A stretch of DNA of 64,000 nt, taken from positions 41,208-105,207 of the forward strand of contig NZ_NKHL01000102.1 of assembly GCF_002934685.1 (NCBI RefSeq). Direction: 5' to 3'. A model generated the notes under the pieces. It saw only the letters and a program-made list of their open reading frames with translations, searched no databases and was not told the origin of the DNA. The first letter of the stretch is position 1. Each line of letters opens with the position of its first letter. This document shows, piece by piece, positions 20,083 through 34,417 of this stretch. This stretch comes from Pseudomonas bohemica. Its GTDB lineage: Bacteria; Pseudomonadota; Gammaproteobacteria; Pseudomonadales; Pseudomonadaceae. Both the position numbers and the translations under genes were made by a program.

Positions 20083-20934
20083 ATGGCAGCGCCGTCCGTT
20101 TTGATTGCTGGCTGTGGTGACATCGGAGGGCGTCTGGCCCTCCAGTTGTTGCCCCAGGGATGGACCGTATACGGCTTGCGCAGAAGCGTGGCGAAGTTGC
20201 CCGAAGGCGTGCGCGGTGTGAGTGGTGATCTGTTCGATGCACGCATTCCCGTGCAGTGGCCTGAAGGCCGCATTGACTATCTGGTGTACTGCGTAACGCC
20301 CGCTGAGCGTGATGAGGCCGGTTATCGCGCGGCTTACGTTCAGGGATTGCGCAATGTGCTCGGCTGGGTCGAGCGCAGCGGGCAGAAGCCCCGACGCATC
20401 CTGTTCGTCTCGAGCAGCAGTGTTTACGGGCAGCAGCACGGGGAGTGGGTCGACGAAACGTCTTGCGCCGAGGCCTCGGGGTTTTCAGGGCAGGTGATGC
20501 GCGAGGCCGAACAGGTGGCGCTCGCCAGCGGCTTGCCTGCCAGTATCGTCAGGCTCACCGGGATTTACGGGCCGGGACGTAGCGACTTGATGAACCGAGT
20601 TCGACAGGGGTACAGCGTGGCCATGGACCCACCTTTATATGGCAACCGGATACACGCCGATGACGCGGCCGGTCTGTTGGCGTTTCTGCTGCAGGCCGAT
20701 GCTCGAGGTGTGGCGCTGGATGGCATCTATATCGGTGTCGACGACGCGCCAGTCCCATTGGCCGAGGTAGTGGACTGGATGCGCAAGCGTCTGGGCGTGA
20801 CGCATTGGTCGGACGAAAACAGCGTTCGCCGCGCAGGCAGTAAACGCTGCAGCAATGCCAGAGCGAAAGCCTTGGGTTGGGTGCCGCGCTATGCGAGTTA
20901 TAAGGAAGGGTACGAAGCGATGTTGGCAAAGTAG
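20083..20934 (+). CDS. NAD(P)-dependent epimerase/reductase (extended SDR)
   Basis: Protein of 283 residues with an N-terminal Rossmann motif VLIAGCGDIGGRLALQL (GxxGxxG) and the catalytic segment SSSSVYGQQHGEWVDE, where Ser and Tyr are present in an S-x-YG arrangement. Motifs around ADDAAGLLAFLL and the C-terminus VPRYASYKEGYEAMLAK match the YeeZ-like group of SDR proteins. The substrate is not known. GGAG at 20073-20076 supports ATG 20083 over an upstream in-frame ATG at 19975. It diverges from exbB and stands alone, with a REP doublet behind it. Confidence 0.85.
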   Translation: MAAPSVLIAGCGDIGGRLALQLLPQGWTVYGLRRSVAKLPEGVRGVSGDLFDARIPVQWPEGRIDYLVYCVTPAERDEAGYRAAYVQGLRNVLGWVERSGQKPRRILFVSSSSVYGQQHGEWVDETSCAEASGFSGQVMREAEQVALASGLPASIVRLTGIYGPGRSDLMNRVRQGYSVAMDPPLYGNRIHADDAAGLLAFLLQADARGVALDGIYIGVDDAPVPLAEVVDWMRKRLGVTHWSDENSVRRAGSKRCSNARAKALGWVPRYASYKEGYEAMLAK

Positions 20935-20967
20935 CTTGCGGAGTAACCTGATCTGGCGCAGGTCCAT

Positions 20968-21054
20968 TGTAGGAGCGCGCTTGCCCGCGATGGCTTCGGC
21001 AAATTGAACGATATCATTGCTGACGAAATGCAATCGCAGGCAAGCGCCCCTACA
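20968..21054. repeat. REP-type doublet (inverted pair)
   Basis: TGTAGGAGCGCGCTTGCCCG and the inverted CAGGCAAGCGCCCCTACA enclose about 50 bases. It lies between the convergent epimerase and lipoprotein genes. Confidence 0.85.
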
Positions 21055-21067
21055 GAACCGCGCGAAA

Positions 21068-21811
21068 TCAGTTTTTCTCCAACACCCAATGCCGCTCGCC
21101 TGGACGAAGGTCCGGCATCTCGGTCGCCTGGGCATTGTTCACAGCCTGGAAAATCTCCAGTTGCTTGCCCTGCCGCACGAAGACCCATGGGCTGCCGCGC
21201 TCATTCTTCTCCAGCCACATGCTGTCGTATTCGCCACTCATGGCCGCGCAGTCGCCCGCCAGACAAAGGGCATAACGGTCATTACCCGGCAGGCCGGTGA
21301 CGCTGCCATCGGGTGCGAACTCCACGACGCTGCCTTGCCCGTCGCCGTTGACAATGGTCCATTTGCCGCCTAGATACGCGGTATACAGCGCACGTTCGAA
21401 ACTGGTGCCCGGTTGAGCACCTGCCTGCGCGGCCTCTTTCGGGACGCGGAAATGCTGCTCGGGCCCGGAATCGCTGGCGCTCTGCACCAATTCATCGCTC
21501 TTGAGCTTGAGATCGTCCGAGGCGCTGCCGTAGACGTTCACTTTCCAGGTGCCGTTCGGGTCCTTGGCGATCTTGCCCTCGGTCAGCTCAAAACCGTTAT
21601 AGGACGTCGCTTGGCCAGCAGCGGTATTGATGTTCCACTCCAGCGTTGGCCCGTAAGCCAGCAGCGATTGGCGCAGATTGCCACCAGAGGCTGCGGCATC
21701 GATGGCCGCCTGGTTGATCCAAACGCCGTCAGGGGTCTTGTTGGAATGGCTGGCGCAACCGCTCAGCAGCGCGGCCAGCAGCGAGAGGGCGAACGCAACG
21801 CGCATACGCAT
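21068..21811 (-). CDS. Predicted lipoprotein
   Basis: Protein of 247 residues with a clear lipoprotein signal: hydrophobic FALSLLAALLSGC with the lipobox LSGC and acyl-Cys at about 19. The mature part has no motif that I can assign. It includes GVWINQAAIDAAASGGNLRQ and the segment NDRYALCLAGDCAAMSG, whose two cysteines could form a disulfide. Conserved single-copy Pseudomonas genes of this kind occur next to ridA-spoT. It is on the same strand as ridA, 58 bases downstream. Function unknown. Confidence 0.75.
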   Translation of the reverse strand: MRMRVAFALSLLAALLSGCASHSNKTPDGVWINQAAIDAAASGGNLRQSLLAYGPTLEWNINTAAGQATSYNGFELTEGKIAKDPNGTWKVNVYGSASDDLKLKSDELVQSASDSGPEQHFRVPKEAAQAGAQPGTSFERALYTAYLGGKWTIVNGDGQGSVVEFAPDGSVTGLPGNDRYALCLAGDCAAMSGEYDSMWLEKNERGSPWVFVRQGKQLEIFQAVNNAQATEMPDLRPGERHWVLEKN

Positions 21812-21869
21812 AGCGGAGTCCTTCCTTTGCTCTTAGGGAGGCGGAGCGTGGACGCGCTCCGCGAGGGAT

Positions 21870-22250
21870 TTACTCGATGACCAGCACAGCGTCCATTTCG
21901 ACCTGTGCGCCACGTGGCAGTGCAGCGACGCCGATTGCGGCGCGGGCTGGATAAGGCTGTTCGAAGTATTTGCCCATGATTTCGTTGACCTTGGCGAAGT
22001 GGCTCAGGTCTGTCAGGAAGATATTCAGCTTGACGATGTCCTTGAACGAGCCGCCTGCCGCTTCAGCCACGGCCTTGAGGTTCTCGAAAACTTGAGTGGT
22101 CTGGGCATCGAAACCCTCGACCAGCTCCATGGTTTTCGGATCCAGAGGAATCTGACCGGACATGTAGACGGTATTGCCAGCTTTGATCGCCTGAGAATAC
22201 GTGCCGATGGCGGCAGGGGCCTTGTCGCTGGAGATAACGGTCTTGCTCAT
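21870..22250 (-). CDS. ridA: Reactive intermediate/imine deaminase RidA
   Basis: Protein of 126 residues that hydrolyses reactive enamine/imine intermediates released by PLP enzymes. The N-terminus ([20 protein letters not shown]) and the catalytic-site Arg segment [20 protein letters not shown] are typical; the essential Arg (about residue 105) is present. It lies 23 bases after spoT on the same strand, matching the enteric and Pseudomonas spoT-ridA arrangement. Confidence 0.95.
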   Translation of the reverse strand: MSKTVISSDKAPAAIGTYSQAIKAGNTVYMSGQIPLDPKTMELVEGFDAQTTQVFENLKAVAEAAGGSFKDIVKLNIFLTDLSHFAKVNEIMGKYFEQPYPARAAIGVAALPRGAQVEMDAVLVIE

Positions 22251-22273
22251 GAAAAACTCCTGTTGGCAGTTGG

Positions 22274-24382
22274 CTACGCGCGCATGCGGGTGATGCGAAT
22301 CACCCCGGTCAGGGCGCGCAGTTTCTTGATCACGCGGGCCAGATGCACGCGGTCGTGCACGCTGACCACCAGTTGGACCACGCTGATACGACCATCGCGT
22401 TCGTCCATGCTGATTTTCTCGATGTTGCCGTCGGCGGCGTTGACGCTACTGGCAAGCAGCGCAATGAGGCCGCGCTGGTGCTCCAGCTCGACGCGCAACT
22501 CGACGTTGAATTCGCCAGTGACGTCCTTGGCCCAGGACAGCTGGATGCATTTTTCCGGGTTGTGGCGGATTTCACTGATATTTCGGCAGTTATCCAGATG
22601 CACGACCATGCCTTTACCCGCAGACAGGTGGCCGACGATCGGGTCGCCCGGAATCGGCGTGCAGCACTTGGCGTAACTGAGCACCAGCCCTTCGGTGCCG
22701 CGAATCGCCAGTGGCCCTTCGGCGCTTGGCAGCTCTTCGCCTTCGCTGGCCAGCAAGCGTCGGGCAACGACGTAGGCCATGCGATTGCCCAGGCCAATGT
22801 CTTCGAGGAGATCTTCGATGACCTCGACGCGGTACTCGGCGAGGATCAACTGCAGGCGCTCGTTCGGAATTTTTTCCAGGGTGCTGTCGAAACCGTTCAA
22901 CACCTTGTTCAGCAGGCGCTCGCCCAGATTGATCGACTCGGAGCGACGTTGCAGCTTGAGCGCATGACGGATGTGCGTGCGCGCCTTGCCGGTGACCACG
23001 AAGTTGAGCCAGGCCGGATTTGGCCGTGCGCCGGGTGCGCTGACAATCTCGACCGTCGAGCCGCTCTGTAATGGCTCGGACAGCGGCGCCAGACGACGAT
23101 TGATCCGGCAGGCGATGCAGCTGTTGCCGACGTCGGTGTGCACCGCGTAGGCGAAATCGACCGCTGTGGAGCCCTTCGGCAGCTCCATGATTCGGCCTTT
23201 TGGCGTGAACACGTAGACCTCGTCCGGGAACAGGTCAATCTTCACGCTCTCGATGAATTCCAGCGAGTTGCCGGCGCGTTGCTGCATTTCCAGCACGCCC
23301 TTGACCCACTGCCGGGCGCGAGCGTGGGTGCCTTTCGGCTGCTCGTCGCCGGAGGATTTGTACAGCCAGTGCGCGGCGATACCGTTGTTGGCCATTTCTT
23401 CCATTTCGCGGGTGCGAATCTGGATTTCGATAGGTACACCATGCATGCCGAACAGCGTGGTGTGCAACGACTGATAGCCGTTGGCCTTGGGAATCGCGAT
23501 GTAATCCTTGAAGCGGCCTGGCAGCGGCTTGTACAAATTATGTACAGCGCCAAGCACGCGATAGCAGGTATCGACCTTATCAACGATGATGCGGAACGCG
23601 TAGACGTCCATGATCTCGTTGAAGGCCCGGCGTTTGCCGCGCATCTTTTTGTAGATGCCGTACAGGTGCTTCTGTCGCCCGCTGACTTCGCCTTCGATGC
23701 CGTCCACCGCCAGGCAGTGACTCAGCGACTCTTCGATCTTGTTGACCAGTTCCTTGCGGTTGCCACGGGCGCGCTTGACGGCCTGTCCGATGCGCGAGGA
23801 GCGCATGGGGTACATGGCTTTGAAACCCAGGTCTTCGAATTCGATACGCACGCTGTGCATGCCAAGGCGATTGGCGATGGGTGCATAGATTTCGAGGGTT
23901 TCCTTGGCGATGCGGCGACGTTTTTCGCCGGAGAGCACCTCCAGCGTGCGCATGTTATGCAGGCGGTCGGCGAGCTTGACCAGGATCACGCGGATGTCGC
24001 GCGCCATGGCCATGGCCATTTTCTGGAAGTTTTCAGCTTGGGCTTCGGCCTTGGTCTCGAAGTTCATCTGGGTCAGTTTGCTGACCCCGTCGACCAGTTC
24101 GGCCACGGTTTCGCCGAACTGCGCACAGAGCGCTTCCTTGGCGATGCCCGTGTCTTCGATCACGTCATGCAGCATCGCGGCCATCAGGCTCTGATGGTCC
24201 ATGTGCATATCGGCAAGGATATTGGCCACCGCCAACGGATGCGTGACGTAGGCTTCACCGCTACGACGGCGTTGGCCGTCGTGGGCTTGTTCGGCGTAGA
24301 AATACGCTCGGCGGACCAGGTTGACCTGATCTGTGCCGAGATAGGTCGACAGGCGATCGGCGAGGGCGTCTATGCTCGGCAA
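22274..24382 (-). CDS. spoT: Bifunctional (p)ppGpp synthetase/hydrolase SpoT
   Basis: Stringent-response enzyme of 702 residues. The N-terminal HD hydrolase domain contains [16 protein letters not shown] and [10 protein letters not shown]. The synthetase domain follows with [18 protein letters not shown] and [10 protein letters not shown]. Next come TGS ([20 protein letters not shown]), a helical/zinc-finger region with [12 protein letters not shown], and a C-terminal ACT domain. The start is TTG at 24382, supported by AAGGAG seven bases upstream. It follows rpoZ by 60 bases and precedes ridA. Confidence 0.97.
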   Translation of the reverse strand: MPSIDALADRLSTYLGTDQVNLVRRAYFYAEQAHDGQRRRSGEAYVTHPLAVANILADMHMDHQSLMAAMLHDVIEDTGIAKEALCAQFGETVAELVDGVSKLTQMNFETKAEAQAENFQKMAMAMARDIRVILVKLADRLHNMRTLEVLSGEKRRRIAKETLEIYAPIANRLGMHSVRIEFEDLGFKAMYPMRSSRIGQAVKRARGNRKELVNKIEESLSHCLAVDGIEGEVSGRQKHLYGIYKKMRGKRRAFNEIMDVYAFRIIVDKVDTCYRVLGAVHNLYKPLPGRFKDYIAIPKANGYQSLHTTLFGMHGVPIEIQIRTREMEEMANNGIAAHWLYKSSGDEQPKGTHARARQWVKGVLEMQQRAGNSLEFIESVKIDLFPDEVYVFTPKGRIMELPKGSTAVDFAYAVHTDVGNSCIACRINRRLAPLSEPLQSGSTVEIVSAPGARPNPAWLNFVVTGKARTHIRHALKLQRRSESINLGERLLNKVLNGFDSTLEKIPNERLQLILAEYRVEVIEDLLEDIGLGNRMAYVVARRLLASEGEELPSAEGPLAIRGTEGLVLSYAKCCTPIPGDPIVGHLSAGKGMVVHLDNCRNISEIRHNPEKCIQLSWAKDVTGEFNVELRVELEHQRGLIALLASSVNAADGNIEKISMDERDGRISVVQLVVSVHDRVHLARVIKKLRALTGVIRITRMRA

Positions 24383-24442
24383 GAGAGAACTCCTTGCCGA
24401 AGGCTTTGACCCTGCGCCTTGCTACGTCGACCGGGCATAGGC

Positions 24443-24706
24443 TTAGACGGCCTCGTTGGACTCGTCCTCGAACGCAGCGAACAGTGGTTCATCTTCAACG
24501 ATTTCAGCTTCTGCAATGACGGCGTAATCCATCAGGCCAGCCGCGATTTCGCGCAGGGCAACAACGGTAGGCTTGTCGTTTTCCCAGGCCAGCTTCGGCT
24601 CTTTGCCGCCGGTCGCCAATTGACGCGAGCGTTTAGTGGCGAGCATGACCAGCTCAAAACGGTTATCTACATGTTCCAGGCAGTCTTCAACGGTCACGCG
24701 GGCCAT
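24443..24706 (-). CDS. rpoZ: RNA polymerase omega subunit
   Basis: Small RNA polymerase subunit of 87 residues. The start [20 protein letters not shown] and the segment [12 protein letters not shown] are diagnostic; the acidic C-terminus is normal. ATG 24706 was chosen; an upstream in-frame start at 24724 adds six residues not seen in the family. It lies between gmk and spoT as in other gammaproteobacteria, separated from gmk by a REP doublet. Confidence 0.97.
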   Translation of the reverse strand: MARVTVEDCLEHVDNRFELVMLATKRSRQLATGGKEPKLAWENDKPTVVALREIAAGLMDYAVIAEAEIVEDEPLFAAFEDESNEAV

Positions 24707-24824
24707 GGGTATTCCTCGTAGCAAATGCGGATGCGCGGTGCCCGGATGGGCGAGCGGACTCGGTAGTTTACAAGCGGACAGCTACAAGCTTCAAGCGGCA
24801 AGCCACAAGCGGTCGGTTTTCAGC

Positions 24825-24956
24825 CTGTAGGAGCGCGCTTGTCCGCGGTCTGGCGCGTAGCCGCAGCACCATCTCGCGACGCGGTGTTTCAGACGCAACC
24901 GGGAAGTCGGTTTGCGACTGCTGCGAAGTCGATCGCGGGCAAGCGTGCTCCTACAG
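24825..24956. repeat. REP-type doublet between gmk and rpoZ
   Basis: CTGTAGGAGCGCGCTTGTCC and GGGCAAGCGTGCTCCTACAG face each other, with an extra inner stem formed by CCGCAGCACC-like and GCTGC segments. It sits between two genes usually cotranscribed, so it may set the relative mRNA stability of gmk and rpoZ-spoT. Confidence 0.8.
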
Positions 24957-24960
24957 CTAA

Positions 24961-26458
<1,498 letters not shown>

Positions 26459-26693
26459 GGGAAGTACCTCTATAAAGTCAGGCGTACGGGGCGATGTGCT
26501 GCCCGATAAATGTCGTGAACAATCGACAGGCTATAAAGGCGCAGGATTGTAGCTCAGAGCAGGGTGTGCGCCCAAATGTGGCGTTGTCGCAGATGTCGCG
26601 ATTTTGCTGCCGGGCAACGCGTTTTGTAACCGCGGGTACGCGCCAGTGGTCATTGATGGTTCATAAGATGTCCCAAGCGCGAGCTTGCACCTC

Positions 26694-26699
26694 TATAAT
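26694..26699 (+). promoter_or_regulatory. Consensus -10 element upstream of rph
   Basis: A perfect TATAAT lies 36 bases before the rph start codon. No good -35 sits 17 bases upstream (TCCCAA), so the promoter is probably helped by an activator or other contacts. Confidence 0.45.
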
Positions 26700-26735
26700 G
26701 CACGTCAGTTTTCCGTCTCAGTACAGGTATCCCAG

Positions 26736-27458
26736 ATGAAACGTCCAAGTGGTCGCGCTGCCGATCAGCTCCGCTCGATCCGCATCACCCGCAACTACAC
26801 CAAGCACGCCGAGGGTTCTGTGCTGGTCGAGTTCGGCGACACCAAGGTGATCTGCACCGTCAGCGTCGAGAATGGCGTACCACGTTTTCTCAAAGGCCAG
26901 GGCCAGGGTTGGTTGACGGCCGAATACGGCATGCTGCCGCGTGCGACCGGCGAGCGTAACCAGCGTGAGGCCAGCCGTGGCAAGCAGGGCGGGCGTACGC
27001 TGGAGATTCAGCGCCTGATCGGCCGCTCTCTGCGCGCTGCGCTGGATATGTCCAAACTTGGCGATGTGACTCTGTACGTCGACTGTGATGTGATCCAGGC
27101 CGATGGCGGCACGCGCACTGCGTCGATCACTGGCTCCATGGTGGCGCTGGTCGATGCACTGAAAAGCATCAAGAAGCGCGGCGGACTGAAAGCTGGCGAC
27201 CCGCTCAAGCAGATGGTTGCGGCCGTTTCCGTCGGCATGTATCAGGGCGAGCCGGTGCTCGATCTGGATTACCTGGAAGACTCCGCTGCCGAGACCGATC
27301 TGAACGTGGTCATGACCAGCTCGGGCGGTTTCATCGAAGTGCAGGGCACCGCGGAAGGCGCGCCGTTCCAGCCCGAAGAGCTGAACGCGATGCTGGCGCT
27401 GGCGCAGAAGGGCATGAACGAAATTTTCGAGTTGCAACAGGCGGCGTTGGCCGACTGA
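26736..27458 (+). CDS. rph: Ribonuclease PH
   Basis: Phosphorolytic 3' exoribonuclease that trims tRNA precursors; 240 residues, full length. The start [20 protein letters not shown], the segment GEFG-like [17 protein letters not shown] and the phosphate-binding [19 protein letters not shown] region ([16 protein letters not shown]) are diagnostic. The C-terminus is intact, unlike the frameshifted rph of E. coli K-12. A TATAAT lies upstream. It diverges from yicC. Confidence 0.97.
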   Translation: MKRPSGRAADQLRSIRITRNYTKHAEGSVLVEFGDTKVICTVSVENGVPRFLKGQGQGWLTAEYGMLPRATGERNQREASRGKQGGRTLEIQRLIGRSLRAALDMSKLGDVTLYVDCDVIQADGGTRTASITGSMVALVDALKSIKKRGGLKAGDPLKQMVAAVSVGMYQGEPVLDLDYLEDSAAETDLNVVMTSSGGFIEVQGTAEGAPFQPEELNAMLALAQKGMNEIFELQQAALAD

Positions 27459-27492
27459 TCAGACCTTCAACCTCCATCAGAACAGGGAAAGC

Positions 27493-27864
27493 ATGATGAT
27501 CGATAGTCAAACGCCGCTGCCAGTGCCGAGCAAGGAAGTCCGTCAGTGGGCCATGTTGTGCCATTTTGCGGCGTTTTTCGGGCTGATCTTCCCGTTCGGG
27601 AATCTGTTGGGGCCGTTGATTGTCTGGCAGTTGAAGAAAGAGACCGATCCGTATATCGACGCTCAGGGTAAGGAAGCCCTCAACTTCCAGATCACCGTCG
27701 CCATCGCCGCGATGATCTGCTTCCTGCTGATGGTGATCGTCATCGGCTTCCCGTTGCTGATGCTGGTGGGCATCGGCGCACTGGTGCTGACGATCATCGC
27801 CGGGATCAAGGTCAATGACGGAGTTCCCTATCGGTATCCGTTTACCTGGCGATTGATTAAGTAG
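27493..27864 (+). CDS. DUF4870 small membrane protein
   Basis: Protein of 123 residues with about three hydrophobic segments (MLCHFAAFFGLIFPFGNLLG; ITVAIAAMICFLLMVIVIGF; LLMLVGIGALVLTIIAGIKV) and the family motif DPYIDAQGKEALNFQI. DUF4870/Tic20-like proteins have no settled function. It follows rph by 34 bases in the same direction, so it is probably cotranscribed. Two adjacent ATG codons make the first residue uncertain by one. Confidence 0.88.
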   Translation: MMIDSQTPLPVPSKEVRQWAMLCHFAAFFGLIFPFGNLLGPLIVWQLKKETDPYIDAQGKEALNFQITVAIAAMICFLLMVIVIGFPLLMLVGIGALVLTIIAGIKVNDGVPYRYPFTWRLIK

Positions 27865-27924
27865 TCCCTCGGGCATGGAACACTGTGGTGCGGTTTGATC
27901 ACCGCGTTTGCCACTGACGCATAT

Positions 27925-28017
27925 CCTGTGAGAGCGAGATTGCTCGCCAATGCGGCGGGTCAAGCAGTATGACATTGGCTGGGCCGACGCCTTCGCGAGC
28001 AGGCTCGCTCCCACAGG
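27925..28017. repeat. REP-type palindromic repeat (second class)
   Basis: CCTGTGAGAGCGAGATTGCTCGCCAA faces TTCGCGAGCAGGCTCGCTCCCACAGG (inverted). It is the same class as at 12965-13109. It lies between the convergent DUF4870 and crc genes, in front of an intrinsic terminator. Confidence 0.8.
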
Positions 28018-28071
28018 GATCTCGGCGTGCTGCTACATCGATCGGGTTTCAAGAGCATCCGCCACGCAAAC

Positions 28072-28099
28072 AAAAGCCGACTACACGTCGGCTTTTTTT
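28072..28099. terminator. Bidirectional intrinsic terminator between the rph unit and crc
   Basis: AAAAGCCGAC (28072-28081), loop TACAC, GTCGGCTTTT (28087-28096), then more T. The stem is perfect over 10 bp, with T runs on the 3' side of both strands. Confidence 0.9.
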
Positions 28100-28112
28100 G
28101 GGCAACTGGACG

Positions 28113-28892
28113 TCAGATGGTCAACGTCCAGTCGTAGTCCACGATCAGCGGCGCGTGTTGCGAGAACCGCGGCTGGCGTGGCAGGCGTGCGCTGCGTACG
28201 AAACGGCGCAAGCCCGGAGTCAGCAACTGGTAGTCGAACCGCCAGCCCAGATTCAGCATCTCGGCTTGCTCGTTGTCCGGCCACCAGCTGTACTGATCGC
28301 CTTCGCGGCTGACTTCGCGCAGGGCGTCGACATAGCCCATGTTGCCGACAATCTCGTCCATCCATGCACGTTCCGGTGCCAGGAAGCCTGGAGATTGCTG
28401 GCTGTCGCGCCAGTTTTTGATGTCGAGTTTCTGCTGCGCAACGTAGAGCGAGCCACAGTAGATGTACTCGCGTCGTTTGCGTCGTTGCTTATCCAGGTAC
28501 TTGCCGAAATCGTCCATGAGCTTGAACTTCTGGTTCAAGTCTTCATCGCCGTTCATCCCGGAGGGCAGCAGCAAAGTTGCAATACTGACTTTATCGAAAT
28601 CCGCTTGCAGGTAACGCCCGTAACGGTCGGCTGTTTCAAAGCCCAGACCGTAGATCACCGCCTTTGGTTGCAGTCGCGAGTAAAGTGCCACGCCACCCTG
28701 GGCAGGAACTTCGGCATCGCGGGCATACAGGAAGTAGCCATCCAGTTGGAAGGCTGGATCATCCATTTCAAAGGCGGAGGCGCGGGTGTCCTGAAGGCAG
28801 ATGACGTCGGCATTCTGGGCTTGCAGCCAACTGAGCAAACCACGCTCGACTGCAGCCTGAATACCATTAACGTTCACACTGATGATCCGCAT
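28113..28892 (-). CDS. crc: Catabolite repression control protein Crc
   Basis: Post-transcriptional regulator that works with Hfq to block translation of catabolic mRNAs when preferred carbon sources are present. The 259-residue protein has the exonuclease III/EEP fold (MRIISVNVNGIQAAVERGLL; CLQDTRASAFEMDD). Catalytic positions of the nuclease family are altered: CLQDT instead of CLQET, YCGSLYVA where nucleases have GDLNVA, and SQHAPLIVDYD instead of SDHCP. This fits the known lack of nuclease activity. ATG 28892 chosen. It diverges from pyrE, as in other pseudomonads. Confidence 0.95.
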   Translation of the reverse strand: MRIISVNVNGIQAAVERGLLSWLQAQNADVICLQDTRASAFEMDDPAFQLDGYFLYARDAEVPAQGGVALYSRLQPKAVIYGLGFETADRYGRYLQADFDKVSIATLLLPSGMNGDEDLNQKFKLMDDFGKYLDKQRRKRREYIYCGSLYVAQQKLDIKNWRDSQQSPGFLAPERAWMDEIVGNMGYVDALREVSREGDQYSWWPDNEQAEMLNLGWRFDYQLLTPGLRRFVRSARLPRQPRFSQHAPLIVDYDWTLTI

Positions 28893-28974
28893 AAATGGCC
28901 CCAAAAATCACGTGCGTGTATGATACCCGAGCTCTACCTAATTAGCTAAATCCGTGGTATTCGGGGCTTTTTTC

Positions 28975-29616
28975 ATGCAGGCGTATCAGCGCGATTTCAT
29001 TCGTTTTGCCATCGATCGCGGGGTTTTGCGCTTCGGTGAGTTCACTTTGAAGTCGGGACGCACCAGTCCTTACTTCTTCAATGCAGGCCTTTTCAACAGC
29101 GGCTCGGCACTTGCCCAACTGGGTAAGTTCTATGCGGCTGCTGTTGTCGAAAGCGGTATTTCCTTCGATGTTCTGTTCGGCCCGGCTTACAAGGGTATCC
29201 CCCTGGCGGCCGCGACAGCCGTGGCTTTGGCCGATCATCACAACCTCGATATGCCCTGGTGTTTCAACCGCAAGGAAGCCAAGGCTCATGGCGAGGGCGG
29301 CAGCCTGGTCGGCGCCCCATTGACCGGCAACGTGCTGATCATCGACGACGTCATCACCGCTGGCACCGCGATTCGTGAAGTCATGCACATCATCAAGGCC
29401 CAGGCTGCGAACGCTGCTGGCGTGCTGATTGCGTTGAATCGTCAGGAGCGCGGGAATGGCGAGCTTTCGGCGATTCAGGAAGTCGAACGTGACTTCGGCA
29501 TTCCCGTAGTGAGCATCGTTTCGCTGAACCAGGTTCTCGAGTTCCTGGCGGACGATTCTCAGCTCAGGCAACACTTGCCCGCCGTGGAAGCGTATCGGGC
29601 TCAGTACGGAATCTGA
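28975..29616 (+). CDS. pyrE: Orotate phosphoribosyltransferase
   Basis: Pyrimidine biosynthesis enzyme that makes OMP from orotate and PRPP; 213 residues. The substrate segment [16 protein letters not shown] and the PRPP-binding motif [13 protein letters not shown] are clear. ATG 28975 gives the standard N-terminus [13 protein letters not shown]. It diverges from crc. The next gene starts 17 bases after its stop. Confidence 0.97.
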   Translation: MQAYQRDFIRFAIDRGVLRFGEFTLKSGRTSPYFFNAGLFNSGSALAQLGKFYAAAVVESGISFDVLFGPAYKGIPLAAATAVALADHHNLDMPWCFNRKEAKAHGEGGSLVGAPLTGNVLIIDDVITAGTAIREVMHIIKAQAANAAGVLIALNRQERGNGELSAIQEVERDFGIPVVSIVSLNQVLEFLADDSQLRQHLPAVEAYRAQYGI

Positions 29617-29632
29617 TGCGTCAGAGGATCTG

Positions 29633-30253
29633 ATGGTTATGCTCAAACTGGACGCGGTAGGTCTTTGTTTGGTGCTGGGTGTTGGCTGCATTGGAAGCGT
29701 TCAAGCCGACGAGAGCCCCGATGTCGTGTTCTATCGCTATATCGATAGCCGCGGTGTGACCGTGCTTGATCGGCAAGGCGTGCCTGCCGAGTACTCTGGC
29801 AAAGGGTATGAGGTGCTGAACCAGCGCGGGCGGGTGATCCAGGTGGTCCCGCCGGCACCGACCGCTGATCAGGCGCGTAAGGCGCAAGCCGCTGCGCAAG
29901 CCGCCAAGATTCAGTCCGACGCCGATGCGCAGTTGCTACATCTGTACAGCGGCGTGACCGATGTCGATCGGGCACGAGCTCGCAAGTTGGCAGAGCTGGA
30001 TGCGCTGATTTCCGTGGCCCAGAGCGACATTCAGAATCTGAAAACCCAACAAGCCTCGTTGCAGAGTCAGGCCGCCGATCAGGAGCGCGCCGGCCATCAG
30101 GTTCAGCAAGCCCTGATCGATCAGATGTCTGATCTCCAGGACCAGCAACAGAACCTCAAAGTTGATATTTTGCGATACCAGACCGCCCGGGAGCAGGCCG
30201 ATACCGAGTTCGCTCAGGATCGGGCGCGATTGCAGCAGTTGTTGTCGCAGTAG
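29633..30253 (+). CDS. Secreted DUF4124 protein with coiled coil
   Basis: Exported protein of 206 residues. A signal peptide (about 1-25, ending GSVQA) is followed by a DUF4124 domain (VVFYRYIDSRGVTVLDRQGV). A long Ala/Gln-rich helical region follows (about 80-206: DQARKAQAAAQAAKIQSDAD and Q-rich heptads to the end), predicted as coiled coil. No enzyme motif is seen. GAGG before ATG 29633 supports the start. It lies 17 bases after pyrE and ends before a strong terminator. Role unknown, presumably envelope-associated. Confidence 0.8.
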   Translation: MVMLKLDAVGLCLVLGVGCIGSVQADESPDVVFYRYIDSRGVTVLDRQGVPAEYSGKGYEVLNQRGRVIQVVPPAPTADQARKAQAAAQAAKIQSDADAQLLHLYSGVTDVDRARARKLAELDALISVAQSDIQNLKTQQASLQSQAADQERAGHQVQQALIDQMSDLQDQQQNLKVDILRYQTAREQADTEFAQDRARLQQLLSQ

Positions 30254-30264
30254 CCGATTCAAAC

Positions 30265-30300
30265 GAAAAGACCCCGCCAGTTTCGCCGGCGGGGTCTTTG
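30265..30300. terminator. Bidirectional terminator between the DUF4124 gene and argB
   Basis: AAAGACCCCGCC (30266-30277) pairs perfectly with GGCGGGGTCTTT (30287-30298) around a 9-base loop. A and T runs on the outside allow termination from either side of this convergent junction. Confidence 0.88.
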
Positions 30301-30317
30301 TTTGCGCGATGGAGCGA

Positions 30318-33849
<3,532 letters not shown>

Positions 33850-33955
33850 ACTTGAGTCTCCCTGCTCTGACTACCTGAGGCGTTGTTGTTTTATCCATCG
33901 GACATGGCCGACTCAAGCGTTTAGCGACATCCTTGCCAAGCGGCTTCACAAACAA

Positions 33956-34411
33956 TCAATGACTGCCGGAATGCCCGAAGCCACCGGCGCCGCGCTGGCT
34001 TTCGTCGAACTCCTCAACCACTTCGAAGTGCGCCTGAACCACCGGCACCAGTACCAATTGGGCGATACGCTCGCCGACGGAGATCTTGAAAGCGGTCTGG
34101 CCTCGGTTCCAGCAGGACACCATCAGCTCGCCTTGGTAATCGGAGTCGATCAGACCCACCAGATTGCCCAGCACGATGCCGTGTTTATGCCCCAGTCCCG
34201 AGCGCGGCAGTATCAGCGCGGCAAGGCTTGGATCTGCGATATATATCGACAAGCCAGTGGGAATCAACAGGGTCTGGCCGGGTTCGAGCACCGTTTCCTC
34301 TTTGAGCATGGCGCGTAGGTCCAGCCCGGCGGAACCGATGGTGGCGTAGGCCGGGAGCGGGAATTCGCCGCCAATGCGAGGGTCGAGGATCTTGGCTTGT
34401 AGAGCGTGCAT
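33956..34411 (-). CDS. dut: dUTP diphosphatase
   Basis: Hydrolyses dUTP to dUMP, keeping uracil out of DNA; 151 residues, trimeric type. Motifs: AGLDLRA (1), [12 protein letters not shown] (2), [11 protein letters not shown] (3), [12 protein letters not shown] (4) and the Gly-rich C-terminal motif [12 protein letters not shown] (5). It begins six bases after coaBC on the same strand, the conserved coaBC-dut order. Confidence 0.97.
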   Translation of the reverse strand: MHALQAKILDPRIGGEFPLPAYATIGSAGLDLRAMLKEETVLEPGQTLLIPTGLSIYIADPSLAALILPRSGLGHKHGIVLGNLVGLIDSDYQGELMVSCWNRGQTAFKISVGERIAQLVLVPVVQAHFEVVEEFDESQRGAGGFGHSGSH

Positions 34412-34417
34412 ACGTGA

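Noticed and set aside
23138..24409. Plus-strand open frame of 423 codons opposite spoT
   Set aside because: Antisense shadow of SpoT.
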